From NCBI GenBank assembly GCA_963813495.1, contig CAWEZC010000005.1, forward strand, positions 248,001 to 312,000: a DNA stretch of 64,000 bases, in the 5' to 3' direction. A program made the position numbers and the translations under genes. The stretch is from JACVRW01 sp963813495. Its GTDB lineage: Bacteria > Actinomycetota > Thermoleophilia > Solirubrobacterales > Thermoleophilaceae. Positions within the stretch are counted from its first letter, which is position 1, and each line of letters opens with the position of its first letter. Below are positions 49,758-58,792 of the stretch, in pieces. A model generated the notes under the pieces. That model was not told where the DNA came from. It worked only from the letters and a program-made list of their open reading frames with translations, and searched no databases.

Positions 49758-50803
49758 GCGGGCCGGCCGAACAGCCCGAGCGGCCGTACGGCGAGCACGA
49801 CCGCCAGCAGCACGAACGTGAAGATGATCGAGTAGAACGTGTAGTCGGCCGGGAGGTAGGCGGCGGCGAAGTTCGTGGTCAGCCCCAGCAGCAGCGACCC
49901 GATGGCGGCTCCACCAAGGGACCCCATGCCGCCGATGATCACGACCACCAGCGAGTTGAGAAGCCAGAGCCCGTCGACCCCGGGCGCGAGGCTGGCGAAC
50001 GAGCCGCCCATGGCGCCCCCGATGCCGGCGAGCGCCGACCCGATGAAGAAGGCGATCGCGAACGTCAGCTGGATGTTCACCCCGAGGGCGGAGACCATGT
50101 CGCGGTCGTCGACGCCCGCCCGGATCACCATCCCGGTGCGCGTGCGCTTGAGCCAGAACCACAGCGCTCCCCCGATGAGCAGGCCCACGCCGAGGATGAC
50201 GAGGCGCGTGAGCGTGTACTGCACGTCCGCGACCTGCAGATCGAGGAACTTGTCGAAGGTCCGGGGCCACGAGATGTCCTTCGCGACGCCGCCGAAGTGG
50301 GCGAGCATCTGGTCGGCGGCGATGATCGAGATCGCGATCGTGATGAGCGCTTGGCGCAGCTCCTGGCCCTGGTTCCAGCGCAGGAAGGCCTGCTGCATCA
50401 GCAACCCGACCCCGCCGACGATGAGGCCCGCCGCCAGCAGGGGCAGGAACCAGTTCATGAAGCTGACCTGGGCGCTCGAGATGCCGAGCGCCGAGCCGGC
50501 ACCCGGCACCAGATCACGCTGCAGCTCCAGCGCGATATAGCCGCCGAGCAGGAAGAACGCTCCGTGGGCCATGTTCACGACGCGCATGAGGCCGAAGATG
50601 AGGGTGAAGCCGCTGGCGACGATGAAGTACAACGCCGCCGCCGTGACGCCGTTGAGCAGCGTGATGAGGAAGTCCTTGGGGTCGTCGACGGCCGGGCCGA
50701 AGGTGGTGTTCGAGGCGATGAACAGGACCCAGACGATCGGGAACGCGATGACCAGCGCAAGGAGCACCAGTCCCGTGATCCGCAGCGCCCTCCGCAGGGA
50801 CAC
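49754..50803 (-). CDS. livH: LIV-type ABC transporter permease
   Basis: About 349 residues from GTG 50803, chosen because it directly precedes the first helix (LRRALRITGLVLLALVIAFPIVWVLF). Starts at 50863 or 50896 would add a non-membrane leader. LivH features: NGVTAAALYFIVASGFTLIFGLMRVVNMAHGAFFLLGGY, coupling loop RTRTGMVIRAGVDDRDMVSALGVN, and GGMGSLGGAAIGSLLLG. First gene of the leftward liv operon. Confidence 0.9.
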   Translation of the reverse strand: MSLRRALRITGLVLLALVIAFPIVWVLFIASNTTFGPAVDDPKDFLITLLNGVTAAALYFIVASGFTLIFGLMRVVNMAHGAFFLLGGYIALELQRDLVPGAGSALGISSAQVSFMNWFLPLLAAGLIVGGVGLLMQQAFLRWNQGQELRQALITIAISIIAADQMLAHFGGVAKDISWPRTFDKFLDLQVADVQYTLTRLVILGVGLLIGGALWFWLKRTRTGMVIRAGVDDRDMVSALGVNIQLTFAIAFFIGSALAGIGGAMGGSFASLAPGVDGLWLLNSLVVVIIGGMGSLGGAAIGSLLLGLTTNFAAAYLPADYTFYSIIFTFVLLAVVLAVRPLGLFGRPA

Positions 50804-51074
50804 GTTCGTAGAAGCCAAGGTGGGCGAAGCTAACACCCCCCCGCATCCATGCGCAAGGTGCATCCGGCGAGGAGGTGGCCCGGGTGGTCGCAGCACCTTG
50901 GGCAGGCTCCGGTACCCCGAGAGGATCTCGCGGTGGGATCGGCCGTGGCGTCTTGGCCACGTCTTAGAGGCAGACGCATGCTTGACACGTATTGAAAACT
51001 CATGCAGAGTTCGTTGTCAAGTCCTGAAGGAGCATGACGGCTTTTGTTAACCTGCGTTAATAAGGAGCTTCGTT
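50804..51074. promoter_or_regulatory. Divergent promoter region between liv operon and oxidase operon
   Basis: 271 bp, AT-rich at its right end. It holds an inverted repeat CTTGACA (50981-50987)/TGTCAAG (51015-51021), each arm of which is also a -35-like TTGACA, one per strand. It also holds a perfect TTAAC-N4-GTTAA palindrome (51047-51060), adjoining AAGGAG (51062-51067), the ribosome binding site of the rightward gene. The DeoR regulator at 55597 is the best local candidate to bind here. Confidence 0.55.
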
Positions 51075-52544
51075 ACGTCGGGCAGCCCGCTACCCACGCA
51101 GTACGGAACAGCCGGAGCTGACCCGGCCACCCTCGACGGCCTCCGCTCAGAGCTCCTGGCCGAGCTCGGCGAGGACACGGTCAGCTCCGCTCCCGAGCGG
51201 CTCGACGCCTACACCGCAGACACGTACTGGATGGCCCTCCACGCGAGCGCCGTGGGTACCCCTCTGGGGCGCCCCGACCTGGTGGTCACGCCACGCGAAG
51301 AGCGCGGCGTGGCCACCGTGCTCCGTCTGGCCGACGCGCGCCGTGTGCCCGTGGTGGCCTGGGGCGGCGGTTCGGGGACCCAGGGTGGATCCGTGCCCGT
51401 GCACGGTGGCGTGGTGCTCGACCTGTCGGCGCTCGACCGCATCGTCGAGATCGATACCCGCTCGCTCACGGTGACCTGCGAGCCCGGGGTCAACGGACGC
51501 CGGCTCGAGCAGGAGCTGAACGCTCAGGGCCTGATGCTGCCTCATTACCCCGCCTCGGCGGAGTGGGCCACGGTCGGGGGCTACGTGGCCGCGCGCGGCT
51601 CGGGCGTGCTCTCCACGCGCTACGGCAAGATCGAGGATCTCGTGCTCTCGATGCGCGTGGCACTGGCCGGGGGCCAGGTGATCGAGACCGTGGAGGTGCC
51701 CCGCCATGCCGTCGGCCCCGAGCTGACCCAGCTGTTCGTCGGCTCGGAGGGCACGCTGGGCGTGATCACCCGCGTGACGCTGCAGATCGTGCCGCTGCCG
51801 GCGCTGCGTGAGTTCGCGACGGTGCGCTTCCCCACGATCGGCTCCGGAGTCGACTCGATCCGGCGGGCGCTGGCCGCCGGGGCCCGGCCGTCGGTGGTGC
51901 GCATGTACGACGACGAGGCGACCCGGCTGGCCCTCTCGCCGGTGGTCAAGCAGGAGCTCGACGGCGTCTGCACCGTGCTGGCCTTCGAGGGACAGGACGC
52001 CGCGATGGTGGAGGCCGAGCAGAACGCCACCCTGGCCATCGCTCGCGAGTCCGGGGCGGAGGAGCTCGACCCGGAGCTGGGCCGGATCTGGTGGGACCGC
52101 CGCTACGAGTTCTACTACCCCCCGCACCAGCCGGAGCTGCCCTCGGTCTGGGGCACGATCGACGTGGTGGCCACCTACAGCCGCATCGAGGCCGTCTACG
52201 ACGCCCTGCGCGCCGCGGTCAAGGAGCCGTTCGCCGACGCCGACCTTCAGCTGCGCATGCATTTCTCGCACTGGTACGCGTGGGGCACGATGATCTACGC
52301 CCGCTTCGTCGTGCCGGACGGCGGCGGGGGCCCGGAGGCGGTGGCGCTGCACGACCGCATCTGGGAGGACGGCCTCGATGCCGCCTTCTCCGCGGGCGGG
52401 GTGATGAACGACCACCACGGGGTCGGGCTCAAGCTCGCGCCCTACATGCAGCGCCAGCACGGGGCCGCACTGGACGCGCTGCGGCAGATCAAGTCTGCGC
52501 TCGATCCCAACGGGATCATGAATCCCGGCAAGCTCGGTTTCTAG
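51075..52544 (+). CDS. FAD-linked oxidase (GlcD/alkyl-DHAP-synthase-like)
   Basis: About 489 residues. FAD_binding_4 domain: RPDLVVTPREERGVATVLRLADARRVPVVAWGGGSGTQGG, then YPASAEWATVGGYVAARGSGVLSTRYGKIEDLVLSM and LFVGSEGTLGVITRVTLQ. The C-terminal oxidase domain ends HHGVGLKLAPYM and ALDPNGIMNPGKLGF. It oxidises a 2-hydroxyacid or related alcohol. The start is unusual. Coding sense extends left of the first ATG (51231), and the only start-like codon after the in-frame stop at 51048 is ACG 51075, which lies 7 bp after AAGGAG. First gene of the rightward operon. Confidence 0.88.
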   Translation, partial: TSGSPLPTQYGTAGADPATLDGLRSELLAELGEDTVSSAPERLDAYTADTYWMALHASAVGTPLGRPDLVVTPREERGVATVLRLADARRVPVVAWGGGSGTQGGSVPVHGGVVLDLSALDRIVEIDTRSLTVTCEPGVNGRRLEQELNAQGLMLPHYPASAEWATVGGYVAARGSGVLSTRYGKIEDLVLSMRVALAGGQVIETVEVPRHAVGPELTQLFVGSEGTLGVITRVTLQIVPLPALREFATVRFPTIGSGVDSIRRALAAGARPSVVRMYDDEATRLALSPVVKQELDGVCTVLAFEGQDAAMVEAEQNATLAIARESGAEELDPELGRIWWDRRYEFYYPPHQPELPSVWGTIDVVATYSRIEAVYDALRAAVKEPFADADLQLRMHFSHWYAWGTMIYARFVVPDGGGGPEAVALHDRIWEDGLDAAFSAGGVMNDHHGVGLKLAPYMQRQHGAALDALRQIKSALDPNGIMNPGKLGF

Positions 52545-52564
52545 ACAAGGAGAGGAGATCCACT

Positions 52565-53470
52565 TTGAGGTTCGCCATGCACAACTGGATGCGCGCGGAG
52601 CCGATCGAGGACACGATCGAACGGCTCGGCAAGAGCGGCTACGACGCGATCGAGATCTCCGGGGAGCCCGCCGTGTGGGACACCGACGAGGTCAAGGGCC
52701 TGATGGACAAGCACGGCGTGGGCTGCTGGGGCGCCGTGACCCTCATGACCGGCGGGCGCGATCTCGTGCACGAGGACACGTACGTGCGCCAGGGATCGAC
52801 CCAGTACGTCAAGGACACGATGAGCCAGATCGCCGCCTGGGGCGGCGAGATCATCACGATCGTGCCCTCGACCGTCGGCAAGGTGGTGCCGATGGGCTCG
52901 CCGGAGGACGAGTGGAGCTGGGCGGTCGAGTGCCTCAAGGAGTGCCAGGCGCACGGTGAAGAGATCGGCGTGCGCATCGGCATCGAGCCGCTCAACCGCT
53001 TCGAGACCTACTTCATAAACCGCGCCGACCAGGCGCTCGCGCTCGCGGACGACGTGGGCGGCAACTGCGGCGTCTGCCTCGACATCTTCCACATGAACAT
53101 CGAGGAAGCCGACTGGGCGCAGGCCATCCGCAACACCGGCGACAAGCTCGTCGACTTCCACGTGGCCGACAACAACCGCATGCCCCCCGGGCAGGGCGCG
53201 CTCGACTGGGAGAAGCTGATGCAGACCCTGGACGAGGTGGGCTACGACGGCTGCGTGACTGTCGAGTTCGTGGCCACGGTCGACCGAAGCCGCATCTCCG
53301 AGCGCACCGAGATAACCGATGCGTCTGAGAGCGAGAGCTCACAGGGCATGGAGCAGTTCCTGCGCGACCACGGCACCGGCACCGTGCCGGCGCATCTCTA
53401 CGACCAGTACGTGCAGGACTCGATCGACAGGCTCAAGAAGGCAGCCGAGTCGGTGGGTCAGGCCGTTTGA
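52565..53470 (+). CDS. Sugar phosphate isomerase/epimerase (AP endonuclease 2 fold)
   Basis: 301 residues. TTG 52565 follows GGAGAGGAG; the next Met gives a slightly shorter alternative. Xylose-isomerase-like TIM barrel with metal-ligand segments IGIEPLNRFETYFINRAD (Glu), CGVCLDIFHMNIEEADWAQ (Asp/His), DKLVDFHVADNNRMPPGQGALDWEKL (His/Asp) and CVTVEFVA (Glu). It resembles keto-sugar 3-epimerase relatives. Coupled to the next gene by a TTGA overlap. Confidence 0.9.
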   Translation: MRFAMHNWMRAEPIEDTIERLGKSGYDAIEISGEPAVWDTDEVKGLMDKHGVGCWGAVTLMTGGRDLVHEDTYVRQGSTQYVKDTMSQIAAWGGEIITIVPSTVGKVVPMGSPEDEWSWAVECLKECQAHGEEIGVRIGIEPLNRFETYFINRADQALALADDVGGNCGVCLDIFHMNIEEADWAQAIRNTGDKLVDFHVADNNRMPPGQGALDWEKLMQTLDEVGYDGCVTVEFVATVDRSRISERTEITDASESESSQGMEQFLRDHGTGTVPAHLYDQYVQDSIDRLKKAAESVGQAV

Positions 53471-54711
53471 GCGAGAGGCCTCGGATAGCGCTGATCGCGA
53501 CCCTCGACACGAAGGGCGAGGAGGTCGCCTACGTGCGCGACCGCATTCGCACGCTCGGCGGAGATGCGGTGGTGATCGACTCGGGCATTCTCGGCGAGCC
53601 GGCCGGCTGCGAGCCGGACGTGAGCCGGGCGCAGGTGGCCCGGGCCGGTGGCTGGGAGCTGGACGAGGTGCGCTCGGCCGGCTCCCGCGGCGCGGCCGTG
53701 GAGCGGATGAAGGTAGGCGTGCGCGCGGTGGTGGACGGGCTGTGGGCCGACGCGGAGCTCGGCGGCGTGCTCTGCCTCGGCGGCGCCGAGGGCGCGCTGC
53801 TGGGCGCCGCCGCGGTGGCGGGGCTCCCCGTAGGGGTGCCCAAGCTGATCGTGTCGCCGAGCGCGTCCGGGCGGCGTCCGTTCGGGCCCTTCGTGGGCGA
53901 GGGCGACACGCTGGTGATGCACTCCGTCACCGACATCCTCGGCCTCAACCCGATCTCGCGCGCCGTCTTCGACAACGCGGCGGCGGCGATGATGGGCATG
54001 GCGCGCGACGCCGGCCGGCCGGTGCAGAGCCTGGGCGAGCACTGCGTCGGGATCACCATGCTCGGGCACACCACCCCGGCGGTGATGCGGATGCTCCCCC
54101 AGCTCGAGAGCGCGGACCAGGCGCCGGTTGTGTTCCACGCCAACGGCGTGGGCGGGCCGGCGATGGAGCGCCTGATCGCAGCGGGGGCGATCTCCGGGGT
54201 GATCGACTTCACGCTGTCCGAGCTGGCCAACGCGATGCACCCCACCGGCATCCACGCCACCGGCCCCTCGCGGCTCACGGTGGCGGGCGAGCACGGGCTG
54301 CCGCAGCTCGTGGTGCCGGGCTGCGTGGACTTCTTCAACCAGGGCGCGCTGTCCGAACTCCCCGAGCGCTACCTCAACCGCAAGCGCTACTTCCACAACG
54401 CCGTGGCCACGCTGGTGCGGCTGACGGCCGACGAGGAGGCCGAGCTCGGCCGCGTGGTGGCCGGCCGGCTGGCCTCCGCGCGCGGGCCGGTCCACGTGCT
54501 CTGCCCAACACGCGGCTTCTCGCTGGCCGACGTCGAGGGCGGTGACCTCTGGGACCCCGAGGCCGACCGCGCCTTCATCGACGCGCTGCGTGCGGCGCTC
54601 CCGCCCTCGATCCCGTTCGAGGAGGTCGACGCCCACGTCGACGATCCCGACTTCGCCGATCTGACCGTCAGCCGCTACCTGTCGCTCGTGAAGGAGCCCC
54701 TCAGTGCCTGA
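53467..54711 (+). CDS. Tm-1-like ATP-binding protein (UPF0261), intact copy
   Basis: 414 residues. Begins RIALIATLDTKGEEVAYVRDRI. Nucleotide-binding Gly-rich region GGVLCLGGAEGALLGAAAVAGLPVGVPKLIVSP, second domain VVFHANGVGGPAMERLIAAGAISGVIDFTLSELANAMHPTG, end VLCPTRGFSLADVEGGDLWDPEADRAFIDALR. The plant homologue Tm-1 is a viral-replication inhibitor; the bacterial role is unknown. Here it sits among sugar enzymes. TTG start overlaps the upstream stop. Unlike the copy at 43660, it has no adjacent TIM-barrel partner. Confidence 0.9.
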   Translation: MSERPRIALIATLDTKGEEVAYVRDRIRTLGGDAVVIDSGILGEPAGCEPDVSRAQVARAGGWELDEVRSAGSRGAAVERMKVGVRAVVDGLWADAELGGVLCLGGAEGALLGAAAVAGLPVGVPKLIVSPSASGRRPFGPFVGEGDTLVMHSVTDILGLNPISRAVFDNAAAAMMGMARDAGRPVQSLGEHCVGITMLGHTTPAVMRMLPQLESADQAPVVFHANGVGGPAMERLIAAGAISGVIDFTLSELANAMHPTGIHATGPSRLTVAGEHGLPQLVVPGCVDFFNQGALSELPERYLNRKRYFHNAVATLVRLTADEEAELGRVVAGRLASARGPVHVLCPTRGFSLADVEGGDLWDPEADRAFIDALRAALPPSIPFEEVDAHVDDPDFADLTVSRYLSLVKEPLSA

Positions 54712-55600
54712 GAACGAAAGCTCGCGTGCACCGCACGCTCGCGAAACGCGCCCCGTATCCAACTGCCTGCTCGATCTCGCCCCGCCCGACATCGAGTGGT
54801 TCCGGGAGCGCTCGGACATCGTGCTCATCCCGATCGGCTCCTGCGAGCAGCACGGCGCCCACCTGCCCCTGGGCACGGACACGATCACCGCGCTCGAGGT
54901 GTCGCGCCGGGCGGCCCAGAAGGCCGAAGTCCCCTACGCACCCCCGTTCTGGGCCGGCTACTCGCCCCAGCACATGCGCGAGCCGGAGACCGGCGTGGGC
55001 ACGATCACCTTCCGCACGTCGACCGTCGTCGAGGCCTGGTACGACATCGCCCGGTCCCTCATCCACCACGGCTGGAACAAGCTCATCTTCGTCAACGGGC
55101 ATGGGTCCAACACCAAGGTGATCGACCCGCTGCTGCGCCGCATCAAGTACGAGACAGGCGCCATCGTTGGTCTCTACAAGCCCTACGCCGAGCGCTACAT
55201 CGGGATGCTCGAAGGGCTGCTCGACAACCCGGCCGACGAGACCCCCGGCTGGCACGCCTCCGAGCTCGAGACCTCCCAGGTGATGGCCCACAACGCCGAC
55301 CTGGTGCGCATGGACCGCGCCGCCGAGGACCGGGCTCAGGTCCCGAAGTGGCTGCCGCAGAGCTTCATCAAGCAGGACGGCGCACCCGATGTGGCCTTCC
55401 AGGGCTATCAGTACTTCGTCTTCCCCATGGACCACAACGAGTTCTCGCGCACCGGCGTGATCGGCAACCCGATGACGGCCACGGCCGAGAAGGGCGAGGA
55501 GGCCTTCGAGCGCTTCGCGGACCACCTCGTGGCCGCCATCGACGAGTTCCGCCCCCTGACCACCGAGATCAAGCGGCGGGAGTTCGAGGACCGCGTTTGA
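54704..55600 (+). CDS. Creatininase-family amidohydrolase
   Basis: 298 residues. Creatininase-fold metal site: DIVLIPIGSCEQHGAHLPLGTDTITALEV (Glu, His, Asp), LIFVNGHGSNTKVIDPLLRR, GWHASELETSQVMAHNADLVRMD (His and Glu ligands) and GVIGNPMTATAEKGEEAF. Family members open lactam or amide rings (creatinine, formamides, mycofactocin-type peptides). GTG 54704 overlaps the previous stop by 8 bp. The substrate could be a lactam formed in the same pathway. Confidence 0.9.
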   Translation: MPENESSRAPHARETRPVSNCLLDLAPPDIEWFRERSDIVLIPIGSCEQHGAHLPLGTDTITALEVSRRAAQKAEVPYAPPFWAGYSPQHMREPETGVGTITFRTSTVVEAWYDIARSLIHHGWNKLIFVNGHGSNTKVIDPLLRRIKYETGAIVGLYKPYAERYIGMLEGLLDNPADETPGWHASELETSQVMAHNADLVRMDRAAEDRAQVPKWLPQSFIKQDGAPDVAFQGYQYFVFPMDHNEFSRTGVIGNPMTATAEKGEEAFERFADHLVAAIDEFRPLTTEIKRREFEDRV

Positions 55601-56406
55601 GCCCGACGGTCCCACCCGCACTGCGCCGCGCGCAGATACTCGAGCGGATCCGCCGCGAGGGCGGTGTGTCCGTGGCCGAGCTGGCCCGCGATCACGACGT
55701 CTCCACCATCACCGTGCATCGCGACCTGGCCGAGCTCTCCGACGAGGGCCTGATCGAGCGGGTGCACGGTGGCGCGCGCACGCTCGACGGCAGCAACTAC
55801 TCCGAGCGGATCGAGACCGACTGGGACAAGCGCGTGCGCCAGGCCGGCGCGGCCAAGGACGCGATCGCCGCACGGGCGGCACGGCTCGTAGAGGGCAACG
55901 CGACCATCTACATCGACGCCTCGTCGAGCGGTCTGGCTCTGGCCCGGGCGCTCGCCGAGACTCCCCCCGGCCCACTCACGCTGGTGACCAACTCGCCGGC
56001 CATCGCCTTTGAGATCACAGCCGACCAGCTGCACGTGATCGTCGTCCCCGGTGAGGTGGACCAGCACATGCGGCTGATCGCCGGCCGCTGGGCGATCGAG
56101 TTCCTGGACGCGTTGCGCATGGACGTCGCCTTCCTGTCGGCCGCCGGCGTCACGCTCGATCAGGGCCTGACCACCTCGCGCCGCCCGCTCGCCGACGTGG
56201 TCAACGCAGCCCGCGCGACCGCGGCTCGCAGCATCGCGCTGATCGACTCGTCCAAGTTCGGCCGTCATTCGCTGCTCACCATCTGCCGTCCCGAGGAGCT
56301 CGACCTGCTGATCGTCGACTCCGGCCTGCCACCGGGGGAGCTCGAGCGCTACCGGAGCGCGGGCGTCTCCATCGAGGTGGCCGACGAAATCGTCCCCGCG
56401 ACCTGA
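55597..56406 (+). CDS. DeoR-family transcriptional regulator
   Basis: 269 residues. N-terminal HTH (RRAQILERIRREGGVSVAELARDHDVSTITVHRDLAELSDEGLIERVHGGAR) and the DeoR sugar-phosphate sensor domain (KDAIAARAARLVEGNATIYIDASSSGLALARAL; LTLVTNSPAIAFEI; DVAFLSAAGVTLDQGLTT; ALIDSSKFGRHSLLTI). TTG start overlaps the creatininase stop. Likely repressor of this operon and of the divergent liv operon, through the palindrome at 51047-51060; the effector would be a phosphorylated sugar. Confidence 0.93.
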   Translation: MSPTVPPALRRAQILERIRREGGVSVAELARDHDVSTITVHRDLAELSDEGLIERVHGGARTLDGSNYSERIETDWDKRVRQAGAAKDAIAARAARLVEGNATIYIDASSSGLALARALAETPPGPLTLVTNSPAIAFEITADQLHVIVVPGEVDQHMRLIAGRWAIEFLDALRMDVAFLSAAGVTLDQGLTTSRRPLADVVNAARATAARSIALIDSSKFGRHSLLTICRPEELDLLIVDSGLPPGELERYRSAGVSIEVADEIVPAT

Positions 56407-56417
56407 GAGGAAAGACA

Positions 56418-57419
56418 ATGGCTAGACCCGTGACGCTGTTCACCGGCCAGTGGGCCGACCTGGCACTGGAGGACCTGGCCGCCAAGTGCGGCGAGTGGGG
56501 CTTCGACGGGCTGGAGCTCGCCTGCTGGGGCGATCACTTCGAAGTGGATGAGGCGCTGGCCGATGACGGCTACGTTCGTGCCAAGCGCGAGCTGCTGGAG
56601 CGCAATGGCCTCGAGTGCTGGGCCATCGGCACCCATCTCGTGGGCCAGGCTGTCTGCGACCCGATCGACTCGCGCCACCAGGCCGTCCTGCCCGAGGACG
56701 TGTGGGGCGACGGCGACCCCGAGGGCGTGCGCCGGCGGGCGGCGGAGAAGCTGAAGGACACGGCACGCGCCGCAGCCAAGCTCGGCGTGAACGTGGTCAC
56801 CGGGTTCACGGGCTCGTCGATCTGGCACATGCTCTACTCGTTCCCGCCCAACGACTGGGATGAGGTCGCGCGCGGCTACGAGGACTTCGCCGAGCGCTGG
56901 AACCCGATCATCGACGTGTTCGACGAGGAGGGCGTGCGCTTCGCGCTCGAGGTGCATCCCACCGAGATCGCCTACGACTTCCCCACGACACGCCGTGCGC
57001 TCGAGGCGATCGGCCACCGCGAGGGCTTCGGGATCAACTTCGATCCCTCTCACTTCGCTCATCAGTTCCTCGACTCCGCGGCCTTCGTCGAGGAGTTCGC
57101 CGATCGCGTCTACCACGTGCACGTCAAGGATTCGCTGAAGCGGCTGAACGGACGGCGCTCGATCCTCGGCTCGCACATCGACTTCGGGGAGTCCGAGCGG
57201 GGCTGGACCTTCGTGTCCCCGGGCCACGGTGACGTCGACTTCGAGGACCTGTTTCGCCAGCTCAACCGGATCGGCTACACGGGACCGCTGTCGATCGAGT
57301 GGGAGGACTCCGGCATGGACCGCGACTGGGGCGCGCCGGACGCGCTGGCCTTCGTGCGCCGCACCGACTTCGCGCCCTCGACGGTGGCCTTCGACGCCGC
57401 CTTCGCGCAGGAGGGCTGA
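56418..57419 (+). CDS. Sugar phosphate isomerase/epimerase
   Basis: 333 residues, second AP-endonuclease-2-fold TIM barrel of the operon. Starts RPVTLFTGQWADLALEDLAAKCGEWGFDGLELACWGDHFEV. Metal-ligand strands: FALEVHPTEIAYD (Glu), GINFDPSHFAHQF (Asp/His), VYHVHVKDSLKRL (His) and LSIEWEDSGMDRDWG (Glu). AGAGGAAAGA precedes ATG. Followed 3 bp later by a Gfo/Idh dehydrogenase, a pairing typical of inositol or uncommon sugar catabolism. Confidence 0.92.
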   Translation: MARPVTLFTGQWADLALEDLAAKCGEWGFDGLELACWGDHFEVDEALADDGYVRAKRELLERNGLECWAIGTHLVGQAVCDPIDSRHQAVLPEDVWGDGDPEGVRRRAAEKLKDTARAAAKLGVNVVTGFTGSSIWHMLYSFPPNDWDEVARGYEDFAERWNPIIDVFDEEGVRFALEVHPTEIAYDFPTTRRALEAIGHREGFGINFDPSHFAHQFLDSAAFVEEFADRVYHVHVKDSLKRLNGRRSILGSHIDFGESERGWTFVSPGHGDVDFEDLFRQLNRIGYTGPLSIEWEDSGMDRDWGAPDALAFVRRTDFAPSTVAFDAAFAQEG

Positions 57420-57422
57420 CGG

Positions 57423-58589
57423 ATGGCCGAGGAGAAGGTGGGCTTCGTCACGATGGGAGCGGCGGGCAGCGCCGAGGATGTAGAGACCATCGGCGTCGGG
57501 ATGCTCGGTTATGCGTTCATGGGCACCGCCCATTCGAACGCGTACAAGAAAATCGCCTACATGACCTGGCCGCCGCCGCTCATGCCGCAGCTGGTCTCGA
57601 TCGCGGGCCGCAATCAGGACGCCGTGCGCGAGGCGGCGCGGCGCTTCGGCTTCGAGGGCTATGTGACCGATTGGCGCGAGCTCGTAGCGGACGAGCGCAT
57701 CGGGCTGTTCGACAACTCGGGCCCGAACAACCTCCATACGGAACCGTCGATCGCGGCCGCGGAGGCGGGCAAGCACGTGATCTGCGAGAAGCCGCTGGGG
57801 CGGGACGCCTCGGAGTCGTATGACGCCTGGCAGCGGGTTGACGCCGCCGGCGTCAAGCACATGTGCGCGTTCAACTACCGCTTCGTGCCGGCGGTGCGCC
57901 TGGCGCGCCAGATGATCGAGGCCGGCGACCTCGGCGAGATCTTCCACTTCCGCGGGCGCTACCTGCAGGAGTGGGGGGCGATCGACGACGAGGTATGGCG
58001 CTTTGACAAGGCGGCCGCGGGCTCGGGAGCCCTCGGCGACCTGGGCGCGCACGTGATCGACCTGGCGCGCTACCTCGTCGGGGAGATCGAGTCCGTCGCG
58101 GGCGCCACCGCGACCTTCAAGCCCGGGCGCGAGGTCGACGACGCGGTCGAGTCCGTCGTCGCCTTCGACAACGGCGCGGTCGGCACGATAGAAGCCACGC
58201 GCTTCGCCACGGGGCGCAAGAACGCCTTCACCTGGGAGATCAACGGCTCCAACGGATCGATCGCGTTCGATCTCGAGCGGCTGAACGAGCTGCAAGTCCA
58301 CGTCGCCGGGTCGACTCCGGCGGAGGCGGCGCAGGGGTTTCGCAACGTGCTCGTCTCCGAGGCCGACCACCCCTTCTGGGAGTGGTGGTGGCCGCACGGC
58401 CACATCATCGGCTGGGAGCACACCTTCGTGCACGAGCTGCACCACCTGCTCACGGCCATCCGCGAGGACGGCGACGTGGCGCCCCACGGAGCGACCTTCG
58501 AGGACGGCTACCGCTGCGCCGAGGTCTGCGACGCGATTCTGCGCTCGGCCGAGTCGGGCCGGCGCGAGGAGGTCGCGTACCGCGGCTGA
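57423..58589 (+). CDS. Gfo/Idh/MocA-family NAD(P)-dependent oxidoreductase
   Basis: 388 residues. A 20-residue leader precedes the Rossmann start IGVGMLGYAFMGTAHSNAYKKI; then the family lysine motif HVICEKPLGRDASESYDAW (EKP), substrate region FNYRFVPAVRLARQMIEAGDLGEIFHFRGRYLQEW and catalytic GSGALGDLGAHVIDLARYLVGEI. It oxidises a sugar or cyclitol. Its stop overlaps the start of an alcohol-dehydrogenase remnant. Confidence 0.92.
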   Translation: MAEEKVGFVTMGAAGSAEDVETIGVGMLGYAFMGTAHSNAYKKIAYMTWPPPLMPQLVSIAGRNQDAVREAARRFGFEGYVTDWRELVADERIGLFDNSGPNNLHTEPSIAAAEAGKHVICEKPLGRDASESYDAWQRVDAAGVKHMCAFNYRFVPAVRLARQMIEAGDLGEIFHFRGRYLQEWGAIDDEVWRFDKAAAGSGALGDLGAHVIDLARYLVGEIESVAGATATFKPGREVDDAVESVVAFDNGAVGTIEATRFATGRKNAFTWEINGSNGSIAFDLERLNELQVHVAGSTPAEAAQGFRNVLVSEADHPFWEWWWPHGHIIGWEHTFVHELHHLLTAIREDGDVAPHGATFEDGYRCAEVCDAILRSAESGRREEVAYRG

Positions 58590-58756
58590 GAAACGGGACC
58601 TATGTGGACCTGCAGGACCTGATGACTCTCACCGCACAGGGTCAGGTGACGCTGCACACGAGCACCTACCCACTCGACGCCATCAACGACGCGATGGCCG
58701 ATCTCGATCAGGGCCGGCTCCAGGGTCGCGGGATCCTGATCCCCGCAGGCGCCTGA
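58586..58756 (+). pseudogene. C-terminal remnant of a zinc-type alcohol dehydrogenase
   Basis: About 56 codons in the frame ending at 58756 read NGTYVDLQDLMTLTAQGQV, then YPLDAINDAMADLDQGRLQGRGILIP. This matches the last helix-strand segment of medium-chain Zn-dependent alcohol dehydrogenases (the L-x-D-x-N-x-A-x-x-x-L-x-x-G-x-x-x-G-R pattern). The catalytic and NAD domains are absent, and the preceding bases belong to the Gfo/Idh gene in another frame. It marks a deletion or recombination endpoint. Confidence 0.75.
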
Positions 58757-58792
58757 CGAACGACACCCGGCTGCGCCGGACCGACGGCGAAG

